Positions 1 through 10,966 of a DNA stretch of 64,000 nucleotides are shown in pieces (the stretch's first letter is position 1; the number at the start of each line of letters is the position of its first letter). The stretch is from assembly GCA_022606425.2 (NCBI GenBank), contig JAHDVF020001048.1, forward strand, positions 496,001 to 560,000. Direction: 5' to 3'. The notes under the pieces were generated by a model, which saw only the letters and a program-made list of their open reading frames with translations, made no database searches and was not told the origin of the DNA. The translations under genes were made by a program, and so were the position numbers. The stretch comes from Lepidostoma basale. Taxonomy: Eukaryota > Arthropoda > Insecta > Trichoptera > Lepidostomatidae.

Positions 1-165
1 CGACCTCGCCAGGAGTACCTAGACCAGATTTGCCGAGATATGGGCTGCACCTCTTATGCGGAGTTGAAGAGAGTTGCCGAGGACCGAGCGGAGTGGAAGA
101 GGAGATGCGTCGCCTTCCTGCAGACCAATCGTTAGATTGAGACCGGAGAAGAGAAGGTGCTGAAG
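1..165 (+). mobile_element. LINE ORF2 C-terminal end
   Basis: The frame from base 1 reads RPRQEYLDQICRDMG and on to a stop at 133-135. This is the usual endonuclease/reverse-transcriptase LINE tail with an AEDRAEWKRR motif. A second copy of the same end lies at 8336-8490 and a small piece at 4262-4330. The element is 5'-cut by the window edge. Confidence 0.7.
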
Positions 166-254
166 TTACTGTATGTGTAACACCAACTATAAATCCATAA
201 ATTCTGAATCTAAAATATTGAAAGTTATTAAACTTCTCAAATACAAAACATATC

Positions 255-360
255 ATTAAGACTGCATCAGATTTTGAAACTTTATCTGGAGTACCACAGG
301 GCCCAAATTTGGGACCACTACTTAAAAACTTATTTAATGACATTTCAAATACAATAACTT
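255..360 (+). mobile_element. Reverse transcriptase fragment (motif B)
   Basis: From 264 one frame reads LSGVPQGPNLGPLLKNLF, the SGVPQG...GPLLF motif of jockey/CR1-type LINE reverse transcriptases. Both sides are lost. Confidence 0.65.
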
Positions 361-369
361 TTCATAAAT

Positions 370-540
370 TAGTCCTGTCTTTAGTCTGGTGTAGAATTCA
401 CGTGACAATAAAATGGCGATAGATTAGCTGCCTATCACATGTCGTGAGAATCACTATGATAGATATAAATATCCTTTACATCGATTTGGCTCTTGCTGTC
501 ATGATGTTAAGAGCGATTCAACAAAATAATAATAATAATA
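370..540 (+). mobile_element. tRNA-derived SINE, 3' part
   Basis: Matches the body of the SINE at 33190 from TCTGGTGTAGAATTCACGTG onward and ends in (AAT)n. The tRNA-like head is missing. Confidence 0.65.
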
Positions 541-751
541 TTTTAAGTTATGAGTTTTCATTTTTATGTTTTGTACTCATGTACTCGTACCGTGAAAAAT
601 GAATAAGATTAAAATTGGGCGGGAGTCCTTCTTGCTCTTGTTGAAATCTTACATTTTCTAGTTAACGTAAATACCGCAGATACGAACTTCGGGATTGCAC
701 GAGCGAAACGGAGGAAGGGCGCCGCTGCGTTCCATAACAGCTCCTATATCC

Positions 752-1378
752 TCATGTGCTCAGAGTCCTATACAACACATTGGTTCGAAGCAGACTCGAA
801 AGTGGTTCTGTGATATGGAGTCCTCATGAGGCGAGATATTCCGTTATGCTGGAAAGTGTTTAGAAAAAAATTCTGAGGTATCTCTAATTGAGGGAGTATG
901 GTAGATATCCGTGGCTCTATCCCACAGTATTTCTTTTGGGAATGCTTGGAGCCAAATCTCTGCAGCTTCATGGGCATCTCATAACCCATTTCTTTAGATT
1001 AGGGGATGTTTCGATAACTCGGCCGTGCTGGAGGGTGTTCGGCTTTTTGTCCCTGATAGATATCTTCGACAGCGACAGCATAGATTGTTTTACCTACCGG
1101 GGGCCAGAACCAACTTGCCTCTGGTGACACCAGTGGGAAGAGCAATTAATCTGCTGAACGCGGTCTCCTCGGAGATCGACATCTTTCATATTAGTGAAGA
1201 AATTTCAGAAGGCAAATACTTTCAATTCAGGAGAGTATCCTGCCTTTCTAATGTTGAACCATCTCTCATGCGTTTCTGGTAATATACTATATACAATATT
1301 TTATTTGGCCTGTTCTAAAAATGAAATTTGTAATGTCTGTTGATGAAATAAACTGATTTGGTTTGATTTGATTTGAAC
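752..1378 (+). mobile_element. LINE-G 3' end with GATTT tail
   Basis: Frames with gaps read the ORF2 end shared by the family (LPLVTPVGRAI, SEIDIFHISE), followed by the 3' UTR and a short (GATTT)n tail at about 1350-1376. Sits in intron 2 of gene A. Broken by frameshifts. Confidence 0.75.
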
Positions 1379-1429
1379 AGCTTCTGGCAAGACTTCGGTG
1401 GTTATATCAGATATATCAGAAAATATTAC

Positions 1430-1659
1430 CAGATATGGAAAAGCAGCAGCTACTATGGATGTCTTCCTCCCATAATGGTCTGCCAGCCATCCGTAGAAAG
1501 GGGCGGCCGGCATGGCTCCCACGCAGAGGATGGAGCTGACGAGGGCTGCCTGGGAGGTGGTCAGGGGCTGATCCAGGGGCGCCGTGGGGACCATGAGGGT
1601 AGGCAGGGTGGGAGAGATCCACCCCAACCCGCAACCGTGACAGAAACCCATAATGTTTA
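1430..1659 (-). CDS. Gene A exon 2 (TM1-TM2, DHYGRK)
   Basis: Acceptor TTCCAG ends at 1660 and donor GTAATAT starts at 1429, both on the minus strand. The exon is 230 nt and open throughout. It encodes TM1 with GLGWISPTLP, a loop with PLTTSQAALVSS, TM2 and WLADHYGRK. A LINE-G copy lies only about 50 bp downstream of the donor, inside intron 2. Confidence 0.87.
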
Positions 1660-4600
1660 CTGGAACCAAAAAAAAACTTGAATTAATATTAGGACACATT
1701 TTTTTCTTAATTAACCAAGGACCAAGATAATAGAGACGAAGATGTAAATTGTTTTCTGGGAACAGAATATGGTGGTCGAGGCGCTTACAGGACTTATGAC
1801 CTGTCATTGGTTGGGTTAAGCGATTGCTTTATGTTTAACAACATTCCCCATTCCACCCTTCTTCTACGACCACCACGTCTGAATTTTTTTTGAAAGATGT
1901 ATATATGCTACTATGTTGAGACACACCTCACATTTTGTAGGTCAATCTACACTAGCGCCATCCATCGCGCCATCCATCGCGCCATCCATCGCGCCAATAG
2001 TGCTAGCCATTCCAATCTTAATGGACGGCGCTAGTGTAGATTGAACAAAAAAAAATGTGAAGTGCGGCGCAGCACTATAGCATATATACATCTCCCAAAA
2101 AATTGACAGACGTGGTGGTCGTAAGAAAGGCGTAATGGGGAATGTTGTTAAACATAAAGCGATCGCTTAACCCAACCAATGACAGGTCATAAGTCCTGTA
2201 AGCGACTCGACCACCATATTCTGTTCCCAGAAAACAATTTACGTCTTCGTCTCTATTGAGATACAATTAATCCATATAAGAAAATAATTTACCCGCAATG
2301 GGTAAAATCCAGTATCTGTCTACAAGTATTCGTATACATTCAAAATTTTGTTGAAAAAGGACGTTTAATTATTGTTTTATCTGTATAGTTTGATTCGTTG
2401 GGATTGTTATTACCTTGGAATGAGGAATATTATTAATATTATATTGTATATAAATAGTGAATGATAAATATATTAAAAATATTAAAAAGGAAACATTAAG
2501 TTCGAGAGAAATAAATTGATTTCTGTAGGTGATGTATTGTCCTAGATAAAGGGCATGAATAATAAATTAGATTGGGGCAAATCGATTGTGAACCTATTTA
2601 CTATGAAGCAGTCGTCTTCGTCATTGTTTATCTTTGTTTCACAGTCCATTTCATGATGTGTTCACTGCAAAGATTTAATTTGTTATTTTTCCCCCAAGTG
2701 TCATTTTATAACTTATTTATATATTATATAAAAAGGGTTATAAAATAAGTGGTAGAATGCACAGTTAAATTTGCTAATTAAAAAAGCTCCATATTACATA
2801 ATTAAAAACTAACTAACTAACTAACCCGAAGAGGTAGGCAGAAACTGCCACACATTTCATTCCTGACATATTTCTCTCGTTCCTCAACATTCATACATCG
2901 TATAAACTTAGGAAATTGAAAAACTTTGTTTAATCCACTATTTAATTAAAAATATAAAAAAAAAACACGACATGTTTCGGAGGATACCTCCATCTTCAGG
3001 TGTAAAAATATAATATTTTTATATTTTTATACCTGAAGATGGAGGTATCCTCCGAAACATGTCGCGTTTTTTAATATTTATTATTTAATAGTGGATTAAC
3101 CGCCCTACTTTCAGGTAATTTTCCGAGAAACGTGCAAAAAGCAGGTTTTTTATTACTGAAATTTAATTACATATTAATTTTATTTTTTTAAATTACGAAT
3201 CGCCTGCCCCTTGTAAAACTATCATATTTATGAAGACTTGTACTCAAGTGTTGTTGGCACACGCGCGTATCCCTAACAGTTTGTACATTTTAGGTAAATT
3301 AATTTTTCTCAAGCGCGTACGTGATACGGGGTAGCGCAGAATGGTACTGTCAAAGTGAACGTATCTCGTACGTTAAAAATACGTAGGCTGGTTACAAAGT
3401 TTTTCAATTTCCTAAGTTTACACTATGGAATTCAACAGTGTTAATGCCTTAGCGCTCAATAAATAAATTCATACATCGTCTTATGCTCGCACGTCGATTT
3501 CTCTGACTCCTCACGTGGCCGAAATTCATTATTTGATTTATTTGATCGTGCCACTTCCTCTTTTTCTAATTCCATTTATGGTACATCGTTAACATATATT
3601 ATATTATACTTTTTTACCATTCTTTCTTCATTCATTATTTCCATGTGTTCAAACCATCTCAATGATCCTTTCATCATTTGATCATAAAATTAAATAATTA
3701 ATACCGATGAAAACTTGTGTGTTATTATATTTTATGCGAATGACATGATTCACATTTGATAATTCCTTAGACAGGAGAAACGTGTCACAATAAAGCAAGT
3801 TTCTACGATCGTGTTTTCAGCGTTGCGGGTCCGTTGGCGTGGAATAGCCTCCATGTTAGTATTAAGTATGAGGATAGTGAAGTTAAATTTAAGAAACTTC
3901 CAAAGACTGCACTGTTCAGTCAGTCTTGTCCTAGTACGCCCTTGGAGTAATTGATTTTAGAAAAGGGGCACTATATAAATTATCATAATTAATTTATAAT
4001 GTCATTCCCTTGAAATATAATAAAACTTCTAGAAAACAGACGTTTTCGTTTGTATTTAAAACATGTTTTTTTCCACTTGTTAGTGTATTTTTCTTAAGAA
4101 TTTATATCGTTCTTTCGACGATGAAGGTATTAATCCTTCGTCGAAATATGTATATATAAAAACGGATTAACATATATTAGAAAAGAATTTGTAATGAGAT
4201 TTGAGAGAAATGTAAATGTAAGGAGTACGAGTATAAAGAAATTGTCATACATATATGATAGTTTGGACATATGGAAGAGGAGATGCGTCGCCTTTGCAGA
4301 CCAATCTTTAGATTGAGATCGGAGAAGAAGATATGGAAATAATTAATGAAAATAGAATGGTAAATAATGATTTTTTTAAATGTTCATAATAAGAACTCAC
4401 TTTGTGGCTAAACAAATTGCCCTGATGAAGCTTGGGCCCAAGCGAAACTAGTTGGCATAAATTATAATCACCATACCGCGGTTGAATCCAAAGTGTTTTA
4501 TTATTTTATATCTATAAGTTTTTACCAAGGTGGTCAATAAGAATTCCAGAAGATTTAAGAGAAACCGGTCGAAGACACAAACATTAGTGGATTTTAAATG

Positions 4601-5053
4601 TAGGTATATAACTACATTAAAAACATTTTTTTTACAACATTTTTACTTTTCATTATTTATAATGAATTTTTACCATGCAATTTCAAATATTTTAAATTTG
4701 TTTTACATAGAATGGTAAAACATATGTAATACGTTATAATAATGTAAACGAAAAAAGAAATAGGGGAAACCGAGGAAAACATGGCACCAACGAGCGAGAA
4801 TGAATGTATGAATATTTAGAAAGTGAGAGTAGGTATGTCAGAATAGGGCAGTGTGATGATCCATTCTCTCTGCCTACCTCTTCGGAGAAACGGTGTGATG
4901 GTTAGGTTAGGTTAGGTATTAATAAAAATATTGAATGTGACAGATTTTAAAAGAAACATAAATTCCAACAATTTAAAAACAGAAATATTACTTACTTATG
5001 CATGCTGCAATGTATTGGTTACGAACACTTTCAAATTTTTTAGAAGGATCCAT
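1430..5053 (-). CDS. Gene A: sugar-porter-like MFS transporter, 5' part only (exons 1-2)
   Basis: Minus-strand gene cut by the left window edge. Exon 1 is 5053 down to 4996 and exon 2 is 1659 down to 1430; together they give the first 96 residues. Exon 1 (19 codons plus one base) ends in the SVRNQYIAAC motif shared with genes B and C. Exon 2 carries TM1 (starting NIMGFCHGCGLGWISP), a loop, TM2 and the D-x-x-G-R-K loop signature (DHYGRK). Intron phases (1, then 0) and the exon 2 length of 230 nt match genes B and C exactly. No exon 3 was found in 1-1429, so the gene should continue to the left. The family moves sugars across the plasma membrane (Tret1/SLC2 type); the substrate here is not determinable. 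It is divergently arranged to gene B. Confidence 0.82.
1722..2272. repeat. FB foldback element
   Basis: Left arm from AATAGAGACGAAGATG (1725) is repeated as reverse complement ending about 2272, about 190 bp per arm, including the private variant TTTTCTGGGAACAG in both. That means the palindrome inserted as one unit. The middle holds a 12-bp tandem repeat GCGCCATCCATC (about 1952-1993). Lies in intron 1 of gene A. Confidence 0.75.
2280..2800. other. No recognisable feature
   Basis: AT-rich intron sequence of gene A. I see no open frame or repeat match to the rest of the window. Confidence 0.4.
2965..3003 (-). ncRNA. Hammerhead-like motif (minus copy of a pair)
   Basis: Read on the minus strand: ACAC, CTGAAGA, T, stem GGAGG/CCTCC, GAAAC, ATGTC, GTGT. 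ACAC/GTGT can form stem I, and ACATGT can form a minimal stem III. One extra base (T) separates the core from stem II relative to the canonical hammerhead. Confidence 0.45.
3028..3066 (+). ncRNA. Hammerhead-like motif (plus copy of a pair)
   Basis: CTGAAGA at 3033, T, GGAGG/CCTCC, GAAACATGTC, GCGT. Stem I is weaker here (ATAC/GCGT). Inverted relative to 2965-3003, with a 24-bp spacer. Confidence 0.42.
3795..3950 (+). mobile_element. CR1/jockey-like LINE ORF2 C-terminus
   Basis: An open frame of 51 codons to TAA reads VFSVAGPLAWNSL, then FKKLPKTALFSQS. This is the typical last stretch of CR1/L2-type LINE ORF2 (SVAGPxxWNSLP...FKxxLKxxLF). Preceded by a hairpin motif of the TGATAAT-GAAAC type (3757-3786). 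Confidence 0.65.
4418..4457 (+). ncRNA. Hammerhead-like motif, best isolated copy
   Basis: TGCC, CTGATGA, A, a perfect GCTTGGG/CCCAAGC stem, GAAAC, TAGTT, GGCA. TGCC/GGCA form stem I, ACTAGT is a palindromic minimal stem III and T is the predicted H17 residue. All core positions fit a type I hammerhead except one extra base before stem II. Confidence 0.5.
4740..4915 (+). mobile_element. LINE-T 3' fragment
   Basis: Contains CCGAGGAAAACATGGCAC, TGTATGAATAT and CTCTGCCTACCTCTTCGG, and ends in GGTTAGGTTAGGT. Degraded; just downstream of gene A exon 1, in intron 1. Confidence 0.7.
4996..5053 (-). CDS. Gene A exon 1 (start codon)
   Basis: The ATG is at 5053-5051 on the minus strand. The exon encodes MDPSKKFESVRNQYIAACI and ends in phase 1 before GTAAGT (donor at 4995-4990). 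Joined to exon 2 the split codon is ATA (Ile). The SVRNQYIAA motif at the same distance from the first splice site in all three genes is the reason for calling this short exon. Confidence 0.8.
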
Positions 5054-5339
5054 TCTTCGGTTAGGTATTAAATTTTACATATATTTAAAATGTAATTTAA
5101 ATATTTTATTATTGTTTTTTTACTTTATGAATATATCATTATTAAAATGTGATTTTAAGTCCGCAGTGGCAGAAGCGCAAGAAATCGACGAGCTCTCTTA
5201 CGAAGATGTGTGTCTGTGGAATAGGAAAAGAATGACTACCGTTGGATGAGGAAAACTGTTAAATGAGTTTATTTCAGTGTATGTACTGCCCAGTGTCAAA
5301 TTATTAGCCACTTTCCAACTCTAAATGTAGGGCGGATCA

Positions 5340-5470
5340 TGTAAACGGCTGCCGCCTATCGGTCGAAAGAAGTGAACACCCAAGTGAATGCCTCGATTTC
5401 TCTCCAGTGACTGGAAGCCTAGCATCCCTAGCAAGAAATCAGTCGGAAAGAGCCATGGGTAAAATCCATG
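5340..5470 (-). mobile_element. LINE-G-like fragment
   Basis: Minus strand matches the block at 42150-42270 (GSHSLERNRGIHLGVH type frame). Short, 5' and 3' truncated. Lies upstream of gene A. Confidence 0.55.
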
Positions 5471-5504
5471 GAATAAATATGGAAAGCAACGGGAAACTAC
5501 AACA

Positions 5505-6000
5505 TTAAATCAAATCAAATCAAATCAGTTTGTTTTCTCAAAAGATATTACAAACAACAATTATAGTTTCAAGAATCTATTGAGAACAGGTAAAACATAA
5601 CAAATATATAATACCAGGAACGCATGAGAGATGGTTCGACATTAAGAATACAAGATACTCTCCAAAGTCAAGAGTATTTGTCTTCTGAACGTACTTTCAC
5701 GAATATGAAAGACGTCGATCTCCGAAGCGATCATGTTCAGCAGTTTGATTGCTCTCTCCACCGGCATCACCAGAGGCAGGTTGGTTCTGCATGCTGGAAG
5801 ATAAAACAGTCTGTACCGACGCTGTCGAAGATAACCATCTGTAACATAAAGATGGATAGCCTCCAAGATAACGGTCCCCTGATAAGTCTGAATAAATGGG
5901 TGAGTGTACACCCATCTCTTATTATCTGCAAACTATTGGTCTCCAGCATGCCAAAAAAAGGAATGCATAAAGGCCCAAGTGGCATCCCAAGAACCAGGAA
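5505..6000 (-). mobile_element. LINE-G 3' end with tail
   Basis: Tail (AAATC)n at 5509-5527 on the plus strand, then 3' UTR and the ORF2 end (NLPLVMPVERAIKLLN, SEIDVFHIRE) on the minus strand. Several frameshifts. Confidence 0.75.
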
Positions 6001-6344
6001 AAATGATACACTTTGCTGCAAATCGATCCCTTGGATTGAAACTAGCGAAGCGTATAGTATGATAATTTTGCCGCGGGACTGTATTCGTCATATCAGTTCA
6101 TTAGTAGACAAAGTTTATACACATCCGATTATTTATTGCAGGCGTTAATTGTTCTCGGTTGTTAATATAACAATTTTTATTATGGAACTAATCACAGGAG
6201 TATTTATTTCAAAGTCCTTGGAAATTCAAAACGATAAATCAACACAGGTTCTATTACTTAAAATATTAAGAAGTGACAATGGACATTTTTGAGTATCACA
6301 TTAAGAAGCCATGTCTTTGTTTTTCCATATTGTGGATTTTAGAC

Positions 6345-6893
6345 CACCAAAGATTGCACCTATCCAAAAAAGCTAGAATGGCAGTGCACAATGGTGTTCT
6401 TCTACCGACCCTTATGTATGGAAGCGAAGCTTGGAACTGGCAAAAGAAGGATGAAAGTAGAATAAATGCAGTAGAAATGAGATCTCTTAGACAAATGTGT
6501 GAAACTCTGTGTATGATAGAGTGTCGAATGAAAATATAAGAAATGGAAGCGGTGCGAATGATGGTGTCATGAACAAAATAATGAAAGGATCATTAAGATG
6601 GTTTGGACATATGGAAAGAATGAATGAAGAAATAATGGTAAAAAAAATTATATGTTAATGATGTAAATGGAACCAGAAATAGAGGAAGACCGAGGAAAAC
6701 GTGACACGATAAAATAAATCAAATATTGAATGTCGGCCATGTGAGGAGTCAGAGAAATCGACGCGCGTGCATGACACGATGTATGAATGTTGAGGAAGCG
6801 AGAGAAATATGCCAGGAAAGAAAAGTGTGGCAGTCCATTCTTTCTGCCTACCCCTTCGGGGAGACGGCGTGATGGTTAGTTAGTTAGTTAAGA
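6345..6893 (+). mobile_element. LINE-T 3' end
   Basis: Frames read KARMAVHNGVLLPTLMYGSE, AWNWQKKDESRINAVEMRSL and later VRSQRNRRA, ending in a (TTAG)n tail at 6877-6891. Frameshifted near 6500. Confidence 0.8.
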
Positions 6894-7290
6894 TTACAGC
6901 CAAAGATTGCAACCAATGGAGAATCGGTCTTGGCTGGGCGGCATATGGCAATCTGAAGAAGTTCTTCAATATTAAGATTCCCCAGTGTCTGAAACGCAAA
7001 ATGTGTGATCAATGCGTACTTCCAGTACTGACACATGGAGCAGAAACGCTAACCCTCACCAAGTCGACCATAAGGAGACTCCGTGTAGCACAGAGGAAAC
7101 ACGAAAGAGCCATGCTACACGTAAGACTCTCAGACCGGATAAGAAATACTGAAATACGTAGAAGGTCGGGAGTAACATAATATATGTCGTCGCAAGGGTA
7201 GCTAAGCTTAAATGATCATTTGCGGGACATGTTGCTAGATTGGTAGACGATAGATGGACCAGAAGGGTGGTAGAGTGGAGAACCCGTAGG
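6894..7290 (+). mobile_element. LINE-P fragment
   Basis: Broken frame with CDQCVLPVLTHGAETLTLT, LRVAQRKHERAML and LSDRIRNTEIRRRSGV, the LINE-P C-terminal pattern. Abuts the LINE-T tail. Confidence 0.65.
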
Positions 7291-7780
7291 AAGCGAGAGA
7301 TGTGTGTCAGGAAAGAAAAGCGTGGCAGTCTATTATTTCAGTTTATCTCTTCGTGGAAATGGATAGTGAACCAAGATTTTAAACGGTAGAAAATCTTTTA
7401 TTCCGTGAATGCTTGGGTTGCAACTAGTTTATTTTTAATTGCCTGCATTACATGATGTATAAATGTCGAGAGGAATAGATAAATATGTCACATTAATAAA
7501 GGAGTGTGGTGGTCTATCGTTTCAATCTACCCCTTATGGAAAGCAGTGGCGGTACTCCCACAGAAGCCCAGAAGCCCGGCTTGCGTAAGAGATTTTGAAT
7601 CAAAACCCCCAAATCTAAGTAATCATGCCCCCGCATAAACCAACAACCCACCAAATCACCTTCCAATAATGTCCCCATCAGATGTAAGAGGGATAGCCCC
7701 AAGAGCTGAACCTCTGTAAGCCAGAAGCCGGGTTTCTGGACTTCTATGGAAGTACGGCCACTGATGGAAAGCAACTTGAA
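7291..7780 (+). mobile_element. LINE-T fragments hosting a hAT MITE
   Basis: Two decayed LINE-T 3' pieces (7291-7345, 7440-7543). The second is split by the MITE at 7544-7763. Confidence 0.55.
7544..7763. mobile_element. hAT MITE copy 1
   Basis: Begins CAGTGGCGGTACTCCC and ends with the reverse complement (one change, GGCCACTG). Flanked by the perfect 8-bp duplication ATGGAAAG (7536-7543, 7764-7771). 220 bp. Confidence 0.8.
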
Positions 7781-7974
7781 TATTAAATTTGTTTTGTGTA
7801 GGTAAAAAATCGTAAAAATGTTCTAATGGTTCCATGAAAAATGGAGAGCTATCTTATAAATACAATTATGTTTTCATCTGCATCATTTGCGTTATGGACC
7901 AAATCAAGTATAATATAATATAATAATAAGATTCTTAATAATGAAATAAATCGATATTTTTAAATACTACTTCT

Positions 7975-8330
7975 TCATTTATTTGTCTTTATTTCTACGG
8001 CGACCGGTTTTGCTAGGCTCGACAGACTATTTACAGACTCTGTCGAAAGTCTGCGAGCCTGGCGAAACCGGTAACTGTAGAATTAAAGACAAAAGTGGAA
8101 GAGTTATTTAAAAACATTGTTTATTTAATTTTGTTTTAAAATGAACCACCATCAAAAGATTTCAGTAAAATCATTAGAATTTATTGTAAAAGAATATAGA
8201 AAATGGGGGCAAGGAAGGCGCCTGTACGTTATTATTACACCCGGTGCCCCCGGAAACGATACAAATCGGCCAAACATTCACTACAATGTTTCCTGCATGA
8301 TGTATTGGAGGGAATGGTCGAGGGATCGAT
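7975..8330. repeat. Hairpin element HH-2
   Basis: An inverted pair (about 7995-8026 and 8049-8080) containing the CCTGGCGAAACCGGT motif, followed by a body (AAAATGAACCACCATCAAAAG) that recurs next to the palindrome at 14033-14216. Confidence 0.6.
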
Positions 8331-8335
8331 TGACA

Positions 8336-8490
8336 GATGACTCGCTAGGAGTACCTAGACCAGATTTGGCGAGATATGGGCTGCACCTCTTATGCGGAGT
8401 TGAAGAGAGTTGCAGAGGACCGAGCCAAGGAGATGCGTCGCCTTGCTGCAGACCAATCATTAGATTGAGACCGGAGAAGAAGAATGGCAA
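8336..8490 (+). mobile_element. LINE ORF2 end, same family as 1-165
   Basis: Near-identical to 1-165 from CAGGAGTACCTAGACCAG-like sequence to the GAGACCGGAGAAGAAG tail, with a small internal deletion. Confidence 0.68.
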
Positions 8491-8499
8491 GAGAAATAT

Positions 8500-9300
8500 A
8501 AGATATAAAGCCCTCTTTAGAGCAATCCACACGATGCACGTTTGAAAATATTAAAAAAATTTATGAAAAATATTAGGTTATCTTTAAAAAAATCGTGTTA
8601 CAATAAACCGGTCAATTAGCCACTGTTAACATTTGTCAATTCTGTTCGTAAAGAGAAAAATATACCATTGATAAAAAATCCGATAAACTGTATGAAAAAC
8701 TAAAATTCTTGTATTAAAATGCATTAAATATAAATGTTTTATGTCATTAATTAAACAAAAACTTTGTTGATTTAAAGTTTTAAGGAAATTTTGATATCAC
8801 AAAACACAAGCCCACAACAAAATGGCGTTGCTCGATTTTTTCACTACACTCGTGTTTTTACTATCATTTTGAAAAATATCTCTATTGTACGTTATCTGCT
8901 ATCTAATTAAGTTATCTATTTTTTGTCTGAAGTGATTGGTATATTATCTTAAAAAAGATTTAATGTTACATCATTAAAACAGCTGTTGATACAATAATAT
9001 GTCAAAAATGGCGTTATTAAATATTCAAATACATTGAAATAATAGGAAAATCACACGGTATTATAATATATTGAAAAGGATTTGCATATATTATATATGA
9101 CGAAACATATTATTATTTCAAAATATTTAAATATTTCGATCGCTGCAAATTTTGTACTGCCATCTGGCGGTGTTATTTCAAACTATTTTGCCACTGACAT
9201 CTTAATTTTTGACATTACAAGTTATGTATTGCAATTAAAAGCATTGTAACAAAACGTTAAACGAAAATGGAAAAACTTGGTATACGGTGTCAGAATAGTC
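8500..9300. other. No recognisable gene
   Basis: AT-rich intergenic DNA between genes A and B. Short frames only. An ATG at 9267 opens an 18-codon frame (MEKLGIRCQNSLWLLFAV) that I could not relate to anything. Confidence 0.35.
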
Positions 9301-9504
9301 TGTGGCTTTTGTTCGCGGTCAGAAAGTTAGTCTTAAAGTAAGTCGTATTTCAATGTTAGTAGTTAGAAATGTGATAGTTCTTGTGACAGCATTAACCGTG
9401 GATAAATCTAGAGAAGGTCTAAATAATGTGACAGTCCATCATTTTTGTGCACAAAATCGAGTAATGGTAAGATGGTTAATTGGAAACATATTTATTATCA
9501 TTTT

Positions 9505-9690
9505 TCTTCTTTCTTTTGGTGTCGTGTCAGGTCTCCGAGGTTAACTATTTCTTGAGGGCAGCGTCTCTGTCCCTGACAGCTCGAAACAGCTTATCAATGC
9601 GTTAGCAGTCCCTTATTTTGTGGATCCAGGAAATTAGCCTCCTGCTTACACCTCGTCGATCCTTTATTTTGCCCTCCTATAGGTGCAATT
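9505..9690 (-). mobile_element. LINE 3' end (RTE-like)
   Basis: The reverse strand reads a broken form of RRGVSRRLISWIHKIRD and LFRAVRDRDAALKK, the arginine-rich C-terminal pattern of RTE-like LINEs, with a CTTCTTC tail on the left. Confidence 0.55.
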
Positions 9691-10054
9691 CATATGTTTC
9701 TCTTCTTTTCACGTAACCTAAATATGATAACTTACAGGCCAAGAACTTTCTATTACAATTCACTTTTATATAATTCATCAAGCAAAAGGGAACTTTGTCT
9801 CATTTAAATGAAACTAAATTCCCGCTTAAATATTTTTAAACATGGTATCTCGTGTCACGTGACGATTCATGTTCCTTCACATTCGTTTAAAAATTAAATA
9901 TTGACAAACTTAAATTCTTGCGCATTAAAATAATGATAACCGCTTTGCTAGTTTCATTCCAAAGTAACATTTTTGCTGGTTCTTGGGATACCACTCGGGC
10001 TTTTAATGTGGTAGCTTCCCATTGCTTTCAACATTACAGCAGGTTATTTGAACC

Positions 10055-10805
10055 CAATTACTTCTTCTTCTTCCTTATTGTAGACCTATGTGGTCTGTTC
10101 TCCAGAGTGTTGCTCTTCCTGTGACGTAGATTCCCAGCTGTCCTTCCATCTTTTAGGAGGTCTTCCACGAGGACGAGTCCCATGAGGTTGATTATGCAAT
10201 GCAATATAGGAGAGTCTGGTGTGTCCATTCTTTGGACATGACCGTACCAGTCCCTTTTTCGCTGTCTGCTCCATCTTATAATATCCTCAACCTCACATAT
10301 CTCTCTTATTCTGGTGTTCCTCACGCGATCCCTCAGTGTCTTGCCTGCTATCGTCCTCAGTGTCTTCATTTCGGAAGTCCTCAAAACTTGTTTGGTCTTT
10401 ACTGTGTCTGCGCTTGCTTCGACGCCATATGTTATTATTGGTCTTACGCATGCTTTATACATTCTCATCTTGCTCTCAATGACCATGTTTTTGTTTTTCC
10501 ATATTGTGAATTTTAGAGCCCCAGAGATTGCAGCTGCCTTGTTTACTTGGGCTTGTATTTCTTCCCGCAGATCAGCTCCCCCCACCAGGTCTATGCCTAG
10601 ATACTTGAAGGTCCTGACCTGTTCTATGGGTTGATTTTCTATAACAGGTTACATGTTTTGGGTGTTTTGGAAAAGGTCATACACTTTGTTTTTTCGATGG
10701 AGATCGTCATATTGTATTTCTTACAGGCGTGATGTAGTCTGTCTAGCATTTTTCGGAGGCCATTATTGTTTTCAGCTATGATTATAGCATCGTCTGCATA
10801 ACCCA
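10055..10805 (-). mobile_element. LINE-K 3' part including YADD
   Basis: A 175-codon open frame (10058-10585) reads KACVRPIITYGVEA, TLRTIAGKTLRDRVRN and a KKKK-encoding tail. To its right the same strand reads the catalytic YADDAIIIA of the reverse transcriptase (around 10770-10800). 5' truncated at about 10805. Confidence 0.8.
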
Positions 10806-10806
10806 A

Positions 10807-10966
10807 TTACTGTGTGTATACTAAAGAAGCAATGCACAAAATTAAAGTTGCACAACGGGTCATGGAAAGATCCATGTTGGGTATCTCGCTTAGAGACCAT
10901 GTACCCACCGTGGAGATTAGAAGACGCACTAGGGTCACCGACATAGGGATACGCATTGCAAGGATG
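10807..10966 (+). mobile_element. LINE-P fragment
   Basis: Reads KVAQRVMERSMLGISLRDHV and RRRTRVTDIGIRIARM, the LINE-P C-terminal region. Truncated on the right by a LINE-G tail. Confidence 0.65.

Larger units (their letters stand above)
2902..3466. mobile_element. Hairpin element HH-1 nested in LINE-T
   Basis: Defined by its 13-bp target duplication. It holds a palindrome (2931-3098) with two hammerhead-like motifs facing each other, then about 370 bp of unique body present again at 57005-57255 and 57537-57625. It starts and ends with complementary sequence (AAACTTAGGAAATTGAAAAA and its reverse). Confidence 0.75.
2806..3690 (-). mobile_element. LINE-T, interrupted by a hairpin repeat
   Basis: A minus-strand LINE-T 3' end: (TTAG)n tail at 2806-2823, body to 2901, resuming at 3467-3690. 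A 565-bp insert (2902-3466) is flanked by the 13-bp duplication ATTCATACATCGT (2889-2901 and 3467-3479). That length fits target-primed insertion. Confidence 0.8.

Noticed and set aside
1373..1681. Plus-strand open frame over gene A exon 2
   Set aside because: It is the shadow of the minus-strand exon; the minus frame has the transporter motifs and splice sites.
9302..9544. 80-codon frame with a hydrophobic end
   Set aside because: It starts from a non-ATG codon in AT-rich DNA, overlaps a LINE tail at its 3' end and has no recognisable domain.
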